Notes: a model not told the origin generated them from the sequence alone. Positions 17,386-24,620 are shown, numbered from the stretch's first letter. The stretch is DNA of 33,964 nt from Coxiella sp. RIFCSPHIGHO2_12_FULL_42_15 (GCA_001797285.1 MGOZ01000018.1:1-33964); one strand, 5' to 3'. Program-made: numbers and translations.

Positions 17386-18020
17386 AATTTAATTCTCGTT
17401 TCAATTAATACGCCTAATATCTCGAATTTTTTAGGACGGATGCTTTCGTAGTCTCGGTCTAGTGCTTTCAAAATAATGAGGTCCTTTTCTTTGATGTATT
17501 GTCTAAATACGATGTCCTTTTCATCTACTCTGGCTAAAACATAATTTTTGTTTTCTGGAATAATATCCTTATCAAAAATAAGGGTTGAATTTTCTTCAAA
17601 TTTTGGCTCCATGGAGGGGTAGTTATTGAATAGAATGGAAAAATAATGATGTTCCTCTTTTTTCTTAAAGAGGATGGTATCAATTTGATGGGTATCTTCG
17701 ATTAATTTGCAGCAAATGACATCGGAAAGATTATAGAGAGGAATTTTATTGGGCACGGATAGTGATGAAGCATAAATCTTCCCTTTTCCAGTCTTCAGCC
17801 ATATCGGATTAACGTTAAAAATTAGAGCAATTTCTGAAATAAACCTAGGGGACTTCGAATTCTTGAGGATGTTGTTGAGCAGTTGTCTTGATATGTTCAG
17901 CTCTTTCGCAAGCCATGCCTTTGTGCAGCCTCTATTTGATAACAATTGCTCGACCCTGTCTGAAAATGAACAGATCTTATCTTTCGTAATTCTTTGTTCG
18001 ATAAGCGTTATATCAGCCAT
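17382..18020 (-). CDS. CI-like phage repressor, HTH plus S24-type domain without catalytic Lys
   Basis: 212 aa. The N-terminal lambda-type HTH spans about 20-77 (VEQLLSNRGCTKAWLAKELN, then ISRQLLNNILKN as recognition helix). The C-terminal S24/LexA-like domain (about 125-205) has NYPSMEPKF with Ser136 at the nucleophile position. In the next block, IVFRQYIK, Arg173 stands where the general-base Lys is expected, and no Ala-Gly or Cys-Gly cleavage site is seen in the linker. It therefore probably dimerises but does not cleave itself. AAAGGGG precedes ATG by eight bases. Two operators overlap its promoter, so it is inferred to control itself and the divergent gene. Confidence 0.85.
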   Translation of the reverse strand: MADITLIEQRITKDKICSFSDRVEQLLSNRGCTKAWLAKELNISRQLLNNILKNSKSPRFISEIALIFNVNPIWLKTGKGKIYASSLSVPNKIPLYNLSDVICCKLIEDTHQIDTILFKKKEEHHYFSILFNNYPSMEPKFEENSTLIFDKDIIPENKNYVLARVDEKDIVFRQYIKEKDLIILKALDRDYESIRPKKFEILGVLIETRIKF

Positions 18021-18036
18021 TGCGCGCCCCTTTCTA

Positions 18037-18050
18037 TTTACAAATGTAAA
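18037..18050. promoter_or_regulatory. Repressor operator 1
   Basis: TTTACAAATGTAAA, a dyad (arms extend to ATTTACA/TGTAAAT) between the repressor -10 box and its start codon. It shares 13 of 14 bases with operator 2; centre-to-centre distance is 28 bp. Confidence 0.7.
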
Positions 18051-18078
18051 TTATAATGTTATTTTTTACAAAAGTAAA
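18050..18078 (-). promoter_or_regulatory. Repressor promoter overlapping both operators
   Basis: On the minus strand, TTTACT (18078-18073) and TATAAT (18055-18050) are 17 bp apart. Operator 2 covers the -35 box and operator 1 begins at the -10 box, giving simple negative autoregulation. On the plus strand TTTACA (18037-18042), 17 bp and TATTTT (18060-18065) give a weaker divergent promoter covered by the same sites. Confidence 0.55.
18065..18078. promoter_or_regulatory. Repressor operator 2
   Basis: TTTACAAAAGTAAA, a dyad of the same consensus TTTAC-N4-GTAAA as operator 1. It covers the -35 region of the repressor promoter. Confidence 0.7.
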
Positions 18079-18208
18079 AATTGATTTAGAAAACTTACTG
18101 GAGTTTAAAAGATTGCTAAAGCTGCAGTCAATACAGCGACCTCGCAGAAACTGAAAAAAGACTTCAGGGACGGGATCAATTTTTTGGGATTAAATAAAAG
18201 GATGTTTG

Positions 18209-18256
18209 ATGATGATTAACTTACGTTCATATTATTCTGCTACGGATGAAACTTGA
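18209..18256 (+). CDS. Possible 15-codon leader ORF
   Basis: ATGATGATTAAC... runs 15 codons to TGA at 18254-18256 and has AAAAGGA six to seven bases upstream, a better ribosome site than many real genes here. It lies in the 300-bp leader between the operators and the LuxR-HTH gene. The peptide has no obvious attenuator codon run. The preceding 100 bp also hold a 36-codon open stretch (about 18111-18221) without a standard start, possibly a decayed Cro-like gene. Confidence 0.25.
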   Translation: MMINLRSYYSATDET

Positions 18257-18322
18257 GGATCAGCCTTATGTTATTTTTCTTTTGAAGTCACAACAAAAAA
18301 CTACGAATAAAGGAGCGGGCAA

Positions 18323-18649
18323 GTGACGTTATTTTTTGATGGTCATGAGAAACTTCATGATTCTGATCAATGTTTGATGACTAAAAATAATGATTTAAAT
18401 TTTCCTAAAATCGAATTTAAATTTCAAACCAATAATGAAAAAATTTATTTAAATTATTTGCAAGCAAAAATATTTAATTACTATTTATTCGGAGTTGAAA
18501 ATGAAGAAATATCACGTAGGCAGAAAATTCCATTATCCATTGTTGCGTCGTTTGGCGCATTACTTTGTCAGCAGCTGAAATGCAAAAATCCGAGTGAGTT
18601 GATAAAAAATTTTAAAGGTAACAATTTATGGGAGTGGCACAAGGATTAA
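18323..18649 (+). CDS. LuxR/GerE-type HTH-only protein
   Basis: 108 aa from GTG 18323, with AAGGAG eight bases upstream. The second half (about 43-97) fits a LuxR-type HTH: LNYLQAKIFNYYLFGVENEEISRRQKIPLSIVASFGALLCQQLKCKNPSELIKNF, where EEISRRQKIPLSIVASF is the turn and recognition helix and LKCKNPSELI is the usual closing phrase. The first 40 residues are polar and show no receiver or ligand domain. It is the first clear gene divergent from the repressor, where Cro sits in lambdoid phages, so it may be the lytic-side regulator; that is inference. It is very AT-rich. A strong terminator follows. Confidence 0.6.
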   Translation: MTLFFDGHEKLHDSDQCLMTKNNDLNFPKIEFKFQTNNEKIYLNYLQAKIFNYYLFGVENEEISRRQKIPLSIVASFGALLCQQLKCKNPSELIKNFKGNNLWEWHKD

Positions 18650-18742
18650 AAGCACATTGATTTCCATGTGGATGATATTATACACCTTTGGATTGGTGAT
18701 GGGTTAAGTTGAAAGGGATAATTTTTCATTATGCATAACAAC

Positions 18743-18786
18743 ACCCGCTACGCTTCTTAACAATGCGAACCAGAGCGGGTTTTTTA
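18743..18786 (+). terminator. Rho-independent terminator after the LuxR-HTH gene
   Basis: ACCCGCT (18743-18749) pairs with AGCGGGT (18774-18780), and the stem is followed directly by TTTTTATTT. The 24-base loop has an inner CGC/GCG pairing. Confidence 0.75.
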
Positions 18787-19051
18787 TTTATGCCAATTCA
18801 GCTATCATTCACGATAAAAACTCACTTCGAGGGACTGTACCGCATATCTAATAAATGAATATTTAAATAGAAAAAATCACTAGCCATATCCTAATCAAAT
18901 TATGCATGAATAAATTCTTCCAAGTATTTCGTGATTCTGCCTCTGCAATTAGGGGATTGTATAAATTTTAACTGACGAATTTAGGATAATTTGAATTTTT
19001 TAATAAATAATTAACTTTTATACTTTATCATTCCTATCCATACGGTTAAAA
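18787..19051. other. AT-rich intergenic region upstream of the Sel1-repeat gene
   Basis: No gene seen. It is strongly AT-rich from about 18960 to 19030 (TTGAATTTTTTAATAAATAA and following TATACTTTATC), a likely place for the Sel1 gene promoter, although no pair of boxes with standard spacing stands out. Confidence 0.35.
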
Positions 19052-19125
19052 CCATCAGCGGTTCCCGTTGAACATTACGCGATGGAGGATTCTCACCCGG
19101 CCAGGCCACACACCCTGGAACCTCC
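19052..19125 (+). ncRNA. Two-hairpin structured leader of the Sel1-repeat gene
   Basis: Hairpin I: CCATC (19052-19056) pairs with GATGG (19081-19085), with inner GTTC (19061-19064) and GAAC (19070-19073). Hairpin II: GGAGG (19084-19088) pairs with CCTCC (19121-19125), with inner CCAGG (19101-19105) and CCTGG (19114-19118), loop about eight bases. The two overlap at 19084-19085, so they cannot both form fully. The segment is much more GC-rich than its surroundings. No T-run follows, so it is not a simple terminator; a cis-regulatory RNA or a dispersed repeat are both possible. Confidence 0.35.
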
Positions 19126-19164
19126 CCCATAAATAATTTTAGTTAACTTTAAGGTAGTTTTGAT

Positions 19165-20838
19165 ATGTTATCTTCCAGTTTCGATGTTCTTTTAGACAAC
19201 ATTCTTCTTGATGGAGACGCTCGTGCTTGTGATGAATGGTGCGAACGTTATTCTAAAGCAGGAGCGCTTTCTGTCGACGATGTTTTGACCATTTTACGGC
19301 GGTTGGATGATATTTTAAAAAGTAATGGGGTGGAAGATAGCGCTTATGGGTACGCGCTTTGGCTCCGCGCTAATATGCACCAAAAGGGTCAAGGAGGCTC
19401 TGTTGATTATCCAGCCGCTATTGCGCTGTATGATCGCGCCATTAATTTAGGAAATGCGCGGTCAATGTATAATCGCGCTAGCATGCACCAAAATGGTCAG
19501 GGAGGCCGCCCTGTTGATTATCCAGCCGCTATTGCGCTGTATGATCGCGCCATTAATTTAGGAAATGCGAGGTCAATGTATAATCGCGCTCTCATGCACG
19601 AGCTGGGTCAAGGAGGCCCTATTCATTATCAATCCGCTATTGCGCTGTATGATCGCGCCATTAATTTAGGAAATGCGAGGTCAATGTATAATCGCGCTTG
19701 CATGCACGAGCTGGGTCAAGGAGGCCCTGTTGATTATCCAGCCGCTATTGCGCTGTTTGATCGCGCCATTAATTTAGGAAATGCGAAGTCAATGTATAAT
19801 CGCGCTTGCATGCACCAAAACGGTCAAGGAGGCCCTGTTGATAACGCAGCTGCCGCTAAACTTTATTACCGCTCTTTAATGTTGGGTCAGAAAGAAGCAT
19901 TAACGGCTTTAATTAAGCTCGCTGACAATGGAAAAATTGATGCTTGTTTTTACCTTGTCTTAATTGGATTATCAGAAGACCAGGAAGCCAGAAAACGAGC
20001 TATCTCTTTCATTAAAAAATTTCCTCGCGAGATTCGGGAACGCTTATATGATGAAGTTTTAAAAAAGATGAACGAGGGAAATGCTTCTGAGGTCTGGATT
20101 CGAGAAACCTTGGATTTCGTCGATCAGCATGTTAACTATGTTGAAGATTTTTGCCGTAGTGCCAAACGTAACTATATTGATTTTAAATTTTTAATCTTGC
20201 AGGGAAAAGATGCTGATGCGCTCGTTTTCTATTATGAAAAACTGTCACCGAGTCAAGTGATGACACCACAGGAATTATTTTTATTAGGGAGTGCTCAGCT
20301 CGAACTCAGTCATTTAGCAGAAGAAGGCAGCCAGAAAGATAAACTTCGTCATCAAGCATTACAGTTTTTTCACCAAGGGAAAAGTCTGCGTAATGAGAAC
20401 TGTCAAACCATGTTATTTCGACTCCATCAGAAACATTTATTTGATGGCATGCGTCCGCAGGATGTGCTCCAACGTTTTGAGCTAAAGTTTCTCGATGATG
20501 AACGAAGGCAAGAGCTTCGCCAGCAAATAAAATGCATTGAAAATTTTATAACAATAATAACCTTTCAATCAAAAAATGCTTTGTCTATTACAGGACTTTT
20601 TAAAAAACCCGCACCTGATCGATCGGTGATTTTCGCTCAGCGTTTGCTAGCAGACCTAGAAGATGGCCAAACACTCGGTAGGCTTCTGATGAATGAGGAG
20701 TTGCGGAATGAGCTTGCTCTCCATCCAGTACTTAATGATCTTGTGCAGAAGGAATTAGGTGTGGAGTCTGAATTAGATCTTAGTTTTCCCGTGGTAAGTG
20801 TTCACGACGATTCATTGAGCAACAAAAAAATGGTATGA
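19165..20838 (+). CDS. Sel1-repeat protein, candidate secreted effector carried by the prophage
   Basis: 557 aa with AAGGTAG nine bases before ATG. Residues 71-251 are five tandem Sel1/TPR-like repeats of 36-37 aa (consensus MHxxGQGGPVDYPAAIALYDRAINLGNARSMYNRA), nearly identical even at DNA level. Residues 252-470 are degenerate helical repeats, and 470-557 form a separate helical end with QKELGVESELDLSF, an acidic cluster resembling the E-block of Dot/Icm substrates. No signal peptide or membrane segment. Sel1 proteins bind partners through helix pairs, and in Legionella and Coxiella many act at the host interface. Effector status is inference from repeats, tail and moron-like position. Confidence 0.72.
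   Translation: MLSSSFDVLLDNILLDGDARACDEWCERYSKAGALSVDDVLTILRRLDDILKSNGVEDSAYGYALWLRANMHQKGQGGSVDYPAAIALYDRAINLGNARSMYNRASMHQNGQGGRPVDYPAAIALYDRAINLGNARSMYNRALMHELGQGGPIHYQSAIALYDRAINLGNARSMYNRACMHELGQGGPVDYPAAIALFDRAINLGNAKSMYNRACMHQNGQGGPVDNAAAAKLYYRSLMLGQKEALTALIKLADNGKIDACFYLVLIGLSEDQEARKRAISFIKKFPREIRERLYDEVLKKMNEGNASEVWIRETLDFVDQHVNYVEDFCRSAKRNYIDFKFLILQGKDADALVFYYEKLSPSQVMTPQELFLLGSAQLELSHLAEEGSQKDKLRHQALQFFHQGKSLRNENCQTMLFRLHQKHLFDGMRPQDVLQRFELKFLDDERRQELRQQIKCIENFITIITFQSKNALSITGLFKKPAPDRSVIFAQRLLADLEDGQTLGRLLMNEELRNELALHPVLNDLVQKELGVESELDLSFPVVSVHDDSLSNKKMV
19375..19917 (+). repeat. Five tandem 108-111 bp repeats inside the Sel1 gene
   Basis: Units at 19375-19482, 19483-19593, 19594-19701, 19702-19809 and 19810-19917. 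The first four are almost identical (CGCGCCATTAATTTAGGAAA recurs unchanged); the fifth diverges after the first third. Unit 2 carries one extra codon (Arg). Copy number could change by recombination without breaking the frame. Confidence 0.9.
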
Positions 20839-20842
20839 AGCC

Positions 20843-20868
20843 AGCCATTTGCTGAAGCGGAAATGGCT
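20843..20868. repeat. Hairpin after the Sel1-repeat gene
   Basis: AGCCATTT (20843-20850) pairs with AAATGGCT (20861-20868) across a 10-base loop, starting five bases after the Sel1 stop. A second hairpin, ATGGGGG/CCCCCAT (20900-20906 and 20914-20920), follows. Neither has a T-run, so termination is uncertain. Confidence 0.5.
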
Positions 20869-21032
20869 TCCCATTTGAATATGATCAATTCAAAATGAAA
20901 TGGGGGTGAAAATCCCCCATCACGTAGTCATAAAGGGCTTTAGCTGCAGCGGTATCGACAACATAAAATCAATCGTAGGTTTGGGAGGATTTTCTGTATA
21001 ATATATTAATTATTAATGACTAATGCCCTATT

Positions 21033-21102
21033 CCGCCAGTAACCGCCAGTAACCGCCAGTAACCGCCAGTAACCGCCAGTAACCGCCAGTAACCGCCAGT
21101 AA
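21033..21102. repeat. Seven perfect 10-bp tandem repeats (CCGCCAGTAA)
   Basis: CCGCCAGTAA is repeated seven times without a mismatch, ending 10 bp beyond the stop of the convergent AlbA_2-type gene. The unit length equals about one helical turn. It is non-coding, preceded by a very AT-rich stretch (TGTATAATATATTAATTATT). It may be an iteron-like protein-binding array or a simple VNTR. Confidence 0.95.
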
Positions 21103-21112
21103 GTTGCAGCAG

Positions 21113-22531
21113 TTATTGTTTCTTTTCCTTAATGAGAAACCAGGTTGTTTTGCGAGATTGTTTATGAGAGCTGATAACCCCCATTTTTTTTAACGCGGTT
21201 AAATCCTCGCGTATCGTTCTGTCTGCTGGGGGTTTTTGTAACTGTTGGATAATTTCTTTGAGTGACATTTCATTCTGGAGGCCTAAGATTGTAATGATTT
21301 CTTTTTGGCGTGATGTAAATTCACGTTGCAAAGACTCGAAAGATTTTATTGTATTCATCGCTTCTTTAAATCGAAAAATAACGGAGAATCCACCGGAATA
21401 TTCCTGAAAATCAGGCTCTGGCGTTCCGTTTGTTTTACAATAATTCGCCATTCGAACGGTACCTGTTCCCCAGTTTTCGACCCAACCTCTGTTATAGAAA
21501 ATTGTCGCAATCGTTTCATTTCTCGGATAAGACTCATGTTGTTTTTTTAAATCTTCAATTTTAAGTCGAGGGGGCAATTCGCCGGCATTCCAAATTTCGA
21601 GTCGGTCGTCAAAGATGGCTAAGGAAATCGTTGTTGATCCGGTGGCATAATCCCGATGGCTGATTGCATTGATTAATGCTTCACGTAAAGCTAATGCGGG
21701 TATTGCGGGCTGGTCAATGCGTTGCATTTTGTTCGGCTCGAAATAACTCGCGATGGGCAGATGGCGTTCTGTAAAATCATGTGCGGCGGCGATGAGTTGA
21801 AACGCGTTACCGGACACTCGTTGATTATCAATAAAATCTCCAAGCTTATCGGTACCTCTGAATCTAGCCATTCTTATCATGCAGTTTGAATAATTGGGGG
21901 AGATGTTTTTTGCATACAGCACTACTGCAGCATTAATGAGATAGCCATTTTGTAATAATTTTAATTTAGTTAATATGTGACTGATGTCATAATTTAATAC
22001 TTCGACTCCAATTCGGTTTTTATCGACCCCTTCCTTGATGGTCCGTCGAATTTCTTCATGATCCAGATCGTTAATATCATAGCCATTTGCGGGTTGTTTT
22101 TCCCAGGAATGATTCAGTTGCCCGCGGTGAACCATGAGTTGCTCGTAGCGATGTTGCGTCATTCTTTCAGTGGTGGATTGGTTTCGTTCGTAGGCTCGTC
22201 CATCATAAACATAAGGAATGTGTTTGCCAGCAGGGACTTCAATTAGGATGATTTGTTTGTTTCCCTCGACAGTTTCATAATGAAAATCCAGCGATGCTTT
22301 GGGTTCTATTTTTTTTATCTCTCTCGCAATTTCTTGACGCGTATTATCTGTTACCTGTTGGCCAATGAGTTCACCCGTATTGGTAATGCCGATTAAAACA
22401 GTTCCACCTTGATCATTTAAAAATGCGCAAACAGTTTCAAATGCAGCTTTGAGCTGAGTTGTGGATTTTTTAAATTCCAGTCGATGTGATTCACCCTGTT
22501 TTACAAGGTCTGTTATTTGTTGAATATTCAT
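21113..22531 (-). CDS. AlbA_2 / divergent ATPase-type transcriptional regulator
   Basis: 472 aa. The N-terminal AlbA_2 (Schlafen-like) domain, about 12-125, has ESHRLEFKKSTTQLKAAFETVCAFLNDQGGTVLIGI. The middle (about 265-370) is an HATPase-like module with LREALINAISHRDYA, DRLEIWNAGELP and GWVENWGTGTVRM. The end (about 390-470) is a winged helix (SRQKEIITILGLQNEMSLKEIIQQLQKPPADRTIREDL). This architecture is usual for regulators annotated as ATP-dependent DNA-binding proteins, common in mobile elements, with unclear targets. It lies 38 bp behind the lysozyme gene on the same strand and has TAAGGTAA before ATG, so the two are likely co-transcribed. Confidence 0.83.
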   Translation of the reverse strand: MNIQQITDLVKQGESHRLEFKKSTTQLKAAFETVCAFLNDQGGTVLIGITNTGELIGQQVTDNTRQEIAREIKKIEPKASLDFHYETVEGNKQIILIEVPAGKHIPYVYDGRAYERNQSTTERMTQHRYEQLMVHRGQLNHSWEKQPANGYDINDLDHEEIRRTIKEGVDKNRIGVEVLNYDISHILTKLKLLQNGYLINAAVVLYAKNISPNYSNCMIRMARFRGTDKLGDFIDNQRVSGNAFQLIAAAHDFTERHLPIASYFEPNKMQRIDQPAIPALALREALINAISHRDYATGSTTISLAIFDDRLEIWNAGELPPRLKIEDLKKQHESYPRNETIATIFYNRGWVENWGTGTVRMANYCKTNGTPEPDFQEYSGGFSVIFRFKEAMNTIKSFESLQREFTSRQKEIITILGLQNEMSLKEIIQQLQKPPADRTIREDLTALKKMGVISSHKQSRKTTWFLIKEKKQ

Positions 22532-22569
22532 AAGACATTACCTTAGGGTTTCAACTCTTCTGAGTAGGA

Positions 22570-22983
22570 TTATTCATTGTGCTTGCTCATGAGGTTCATA
22601 AGTGCTTGTGCTCGATTGGGCGCCCCTTCGGCCCAGACTGAGTTTAGCATTTCTCGGGTTGCTGTGACATAATCAGCAGTTTCTAATGCTGCCCACATGC
22701 GCTTAAATTTTAGAATGCCATTAAAGCCTAAATTGAACGCCATGTCTGCTAGTGCAATTTGTTTTTGTGGGTCAAGCTTAGAGTAGATTGGGATGGTATC
22801 GAGTTGCTGAATAACTTGTCGAATATCATTATCTAGCAAATAAAATGCTTCTTCTTGAGATATGCCGACCCCCTCAAGATTACGGCCAACACCAATCGTA
22901 AGTTTACCAACAGTATCACGATAGGGTTTGAGGCGCAGGCCTTCGTGTTTTATTAGTAATTCTTTGAGCATAATTGTGTTCAT
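22570..22983 (-). CDS. Phage endolysin, T4-type lysozyme (GH24)
   Basis: 137 aa. Glu14 (KHEGLRLKPYRDTVG), Asp23 and Thr29 (KLTIGVGRNL) reproduce the T4 lysozyme triad with its exact 9 and 15 residue spacings. MAFNLGFNGILKFKRMW and WAEGAPNRAQALMNLM are the expected C-terminal helices. It hydrolyses the MurNAc-GlcNAc bond of peptidoglycan. It has no signal peptide or TM, so release depends on the holin. AAAAGGA precedes ATG by seven bases. It is slightly short (T4 lysozyme has 164 aa), losing the last helix. Unusually it lies 7.5 kb from the holin and on the opposite strand, beside the attachment site. Confidence 0.88.
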   Translation of the reverse strand: MNTIMLKELLIKHEGLRLKPYRDTVGKLTIGVGRNLEGVGISQEEAFYLLDNDIRQVIQQLDTIPIYSKLDPQKQIALADMAFNLGFNGILKFKRMWAALETADYVTATREMLNSVWAEGAPNRAQALMNLMSKHNE

Positions 22984-23121
22984 TTATGATCCTTTTGACT
23001 GTGCCAGATGTGTGACAGTTTTGGTTGATAAGGCTGTATTTTTGCGCCTGTTTAGGACAATTTTATATGTAACTTATGGCTTAACCCATTGATTTAATCA
23101 TCATAACAAAGAACCTACTCG

Positions 23122-23168
23122 GACTCTTAATCAGCGGGTCGCAGGTTCGAAACCTGCACAGCCCACCA
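23122..23168 (+). other. Right attachment site: 3' half of tRNA-Lys(CUU)
   Basis: The sequence matches a tRNA-Lys from the anticodon loop to CCA: loop CTCTTAA with anticodon CTT, 3' stem TCAGC, T arm GCAGG-TTCGAAA-CCTGC (23141-23157), then the acceptor strand and CCA to 23168. No D arm or 5' acceptor strand precedes it, so it is not a working gene. A 3' fragment alone is what site-specific integration leaves at the far end of an element, so the integrated element lies to the left. The other att site and the integrase must be outside the window. Confidence 0.75.
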
Positions 23169-23355
23169 TATAAATCAAGGCGTAACAGCCTGATCCCTTT
23201 TTAGAATAAATCTCATGTAGACGCCATGTAGACAGTAGCGAGCTGCTCTGTTCAAGCTGATGTCAAGATTAGCCAGGATGAAATAGAGTTCATCGCAGCA
23301 ATTCCAATCGCTGAAACCAAAAAGATTCTATCCGCATGACGTGTGGTAAAAGATT
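23169..23355. other. Non-coding junction right of the attachment site, with direct repeats
   Basis: No convincing gene. CATGTAGAC occurs twice in direct orientation (23214-23222 and 23225-23233), 11 bp apart, about 45 bp past the tRNA fragment. Such paired repeats resemble arm-type integrase sites, but could be chance. Confidence 0.35.
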
Positions 23356-23661
23356 TCAATCGTTCAAGCATGATTCGCTCCCCAAATTCAGCATAAATGA
23401 AACGGGATGATCTACATCACTGGATAAGGTGATTGAGCGTAATTTCGGCGCAAGATACTGCGCGAGCTCTTTGCAAGCCGCCAATTGAATGGCGGTATCA
23501 GGATCGTTCTTGGCAAGATGGATAAGCTGCCGGAATGGGCAAAATTTCGTTTCCCGAGCAATCTTAAAAACGGTCACTGCATTTTCTAGTGTTTTTTTGT
23601 TGATAGAACCTTTTGGACGACCATTCGGATTGCCCGAATGACCTTTAATGAATTGGGACAT
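23356..23661 (-). CDS. Second DUF5681-type terminase-associated protein, likely phage remnant
   Basis: 101 aa beginning MSQFIKGHSGNPNGRPKGSINKK, the same signature as the protein at 1478-1777. The two also agree in the last third (AQYLAPKLRSITL; PVSFMLNL) but differ in the middle. GAGGTAAAATC precedes ATG. No large terminase follows on either side, so this is an orphan copy outside the attachment site, probably from a second related prophage that was deleted or from a duplication. Upstream, CTGTATTT is repeated directly within 20 bp. Confidence 0.7.
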   Translation of the reverse strand: MSQFIKGHSGNPNGRPKGSINKKTLENAVTVFKIARETKFCPFRQLIHLAKNDPDTAIQLAACKELAQYLAPKLRSITLSSDVDHPVSFMLNLGSESCLND

Positions 23662-23769
23662 GATTTTACCTCGATGCGGGTTTAAATACAGAGAAAATAC
23701 AGAAATGGTTTTTCGTAGAAAAAGATTAGAAAATTTTTAACACGCTTTTTATTTAAAATCAATTGAATG

Positions 23770-24510
23770 TTAAATATTTTGCTTTAGGTTTGATTGCTCT
23801 GGAACAAGAAGCATATATAGCACATTTGCAGTAAGCTGATTACTTGGATCTGCACTTCTAAATGCAATTGGTTTAATGATTATTTTCCAAAGAAATCGAT
23901 CGTTAATATTTGACTTACATGAAAATAACCCAAAAGCTCCATTATTAGCCGCTATTCGATATTGTTTGGAGATTAATCTTTCATTAGCTTCTATGGTCCC
24001 CATTGCCGCAAATTTAGCAACTTCCTTTTTATCTACATCGTATTTGATAGTTTCACCGAGTAGTCCAGTAATAGAAATAGTTTTCGGCAAATTAGAATTA
24101 AGTGCTTCAAAATAATCTATCGTAGGATTTTCATATAAACCATTAATAAAACCCTTATAATGCCTATCAATAACGAAACGCCCCTGATTTAATTCGCAAA
24201 AAGCTTCTAACTCTTTTCTTGGTTTATACAATAACTTGTCATTCATCTCGTTAAAATAAGCTGGGTAAATTATAGATTTCCCGTCTGATAAAATTTGATT
24301 TGAATAGTCAGCTAGGGTTTTTTCTGCATGAGGCGCAATCTTCTCTCCCGCAGATACAATAAATTTGTGTATATTGTCTGTATATCTTTCCGTAATAAAA
24401 TCTGAAAGAGTAGCATGAGGATATTTTTTACTAATTTGCTCTTTATTTAGAACTGTTTCACACCCCATCAATAGAAGAGAAAAAATCAAAACTAGTATGA
24501 TACGGAACAT
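23770..24510 (-). CDS. Putative lipoprotein of unknown function
   Basis: 246 aa. The N-terminus is a lipoprotein signal: basic Arg3, hydrophobic core (IILVLIFSLLLM) and lipobox L-L-M-G-C with Cys17. The mature part is mixed alpha/beta, with no domain I recognise. After lipidation it would sit in the inner or outer membrane; residue +2 is Glu, which does not specify inner-membrane retention. It lies between the phage remnant and a peptide transporter on the same strand, with about 110 bp to each neighbour, so co-transcription is possible but not shown. Confidence 0.65.
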   Translation of the reverse strand: MFRIILVLIFSLLLMGCETVLNKEQISKKYPHATLSDFITERYTDNIHKFIVSAGEKIAPHAEKTLADYSNQILSDGKSIIYPAYFNEMNDKLLYKPRKELEAFCELNQGRFVIDRHYKGFINGLYENPTIDYFEALNSNLPKTISITGLLGETIKYDVDKKEVAKFAAMGTIEANERLISKQYRIAANNGAFGLFSCKSNINDRFLWKIIIKPIAFRSADPSNQLTANVLYMLLVPEQSNLKQNI

Positions 24511-24620
24511 TATTTTTCCTTAAAGAATATAGGTATTGTACATTCGCTTCACGCATAACAAATGCTGCTGACTTTCACAGTCATGAAGCCCAATAGTCAC
24601 TCGCATTTTGCACTGCTGCA

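Noticed and set aside
21033..21102. Tandem repeat as a CRISPR array
   Set aside because: Units are 10 bp, contiguous and without spacers.
22990..23014. CTGT...ACAG dyad upstream of the lysozyme gene as a LexA box
   Set aside because: The spacer is 12 bp, whereas the enterobacterial LexA box has 8; probably chance.
23122..23168. Functional tRNA-Lys gene
   Set aside because: The D arm and 5' acceptor strand are missing and the 5' side of the anticodon stem pairs poorly.
23176..23340. Open stretch ending IAETKKILSA that could be an integrase or other gene remnant
   Set aside because: No start codon and only about 35 codons after an in-frame stop; no recognisable motif.
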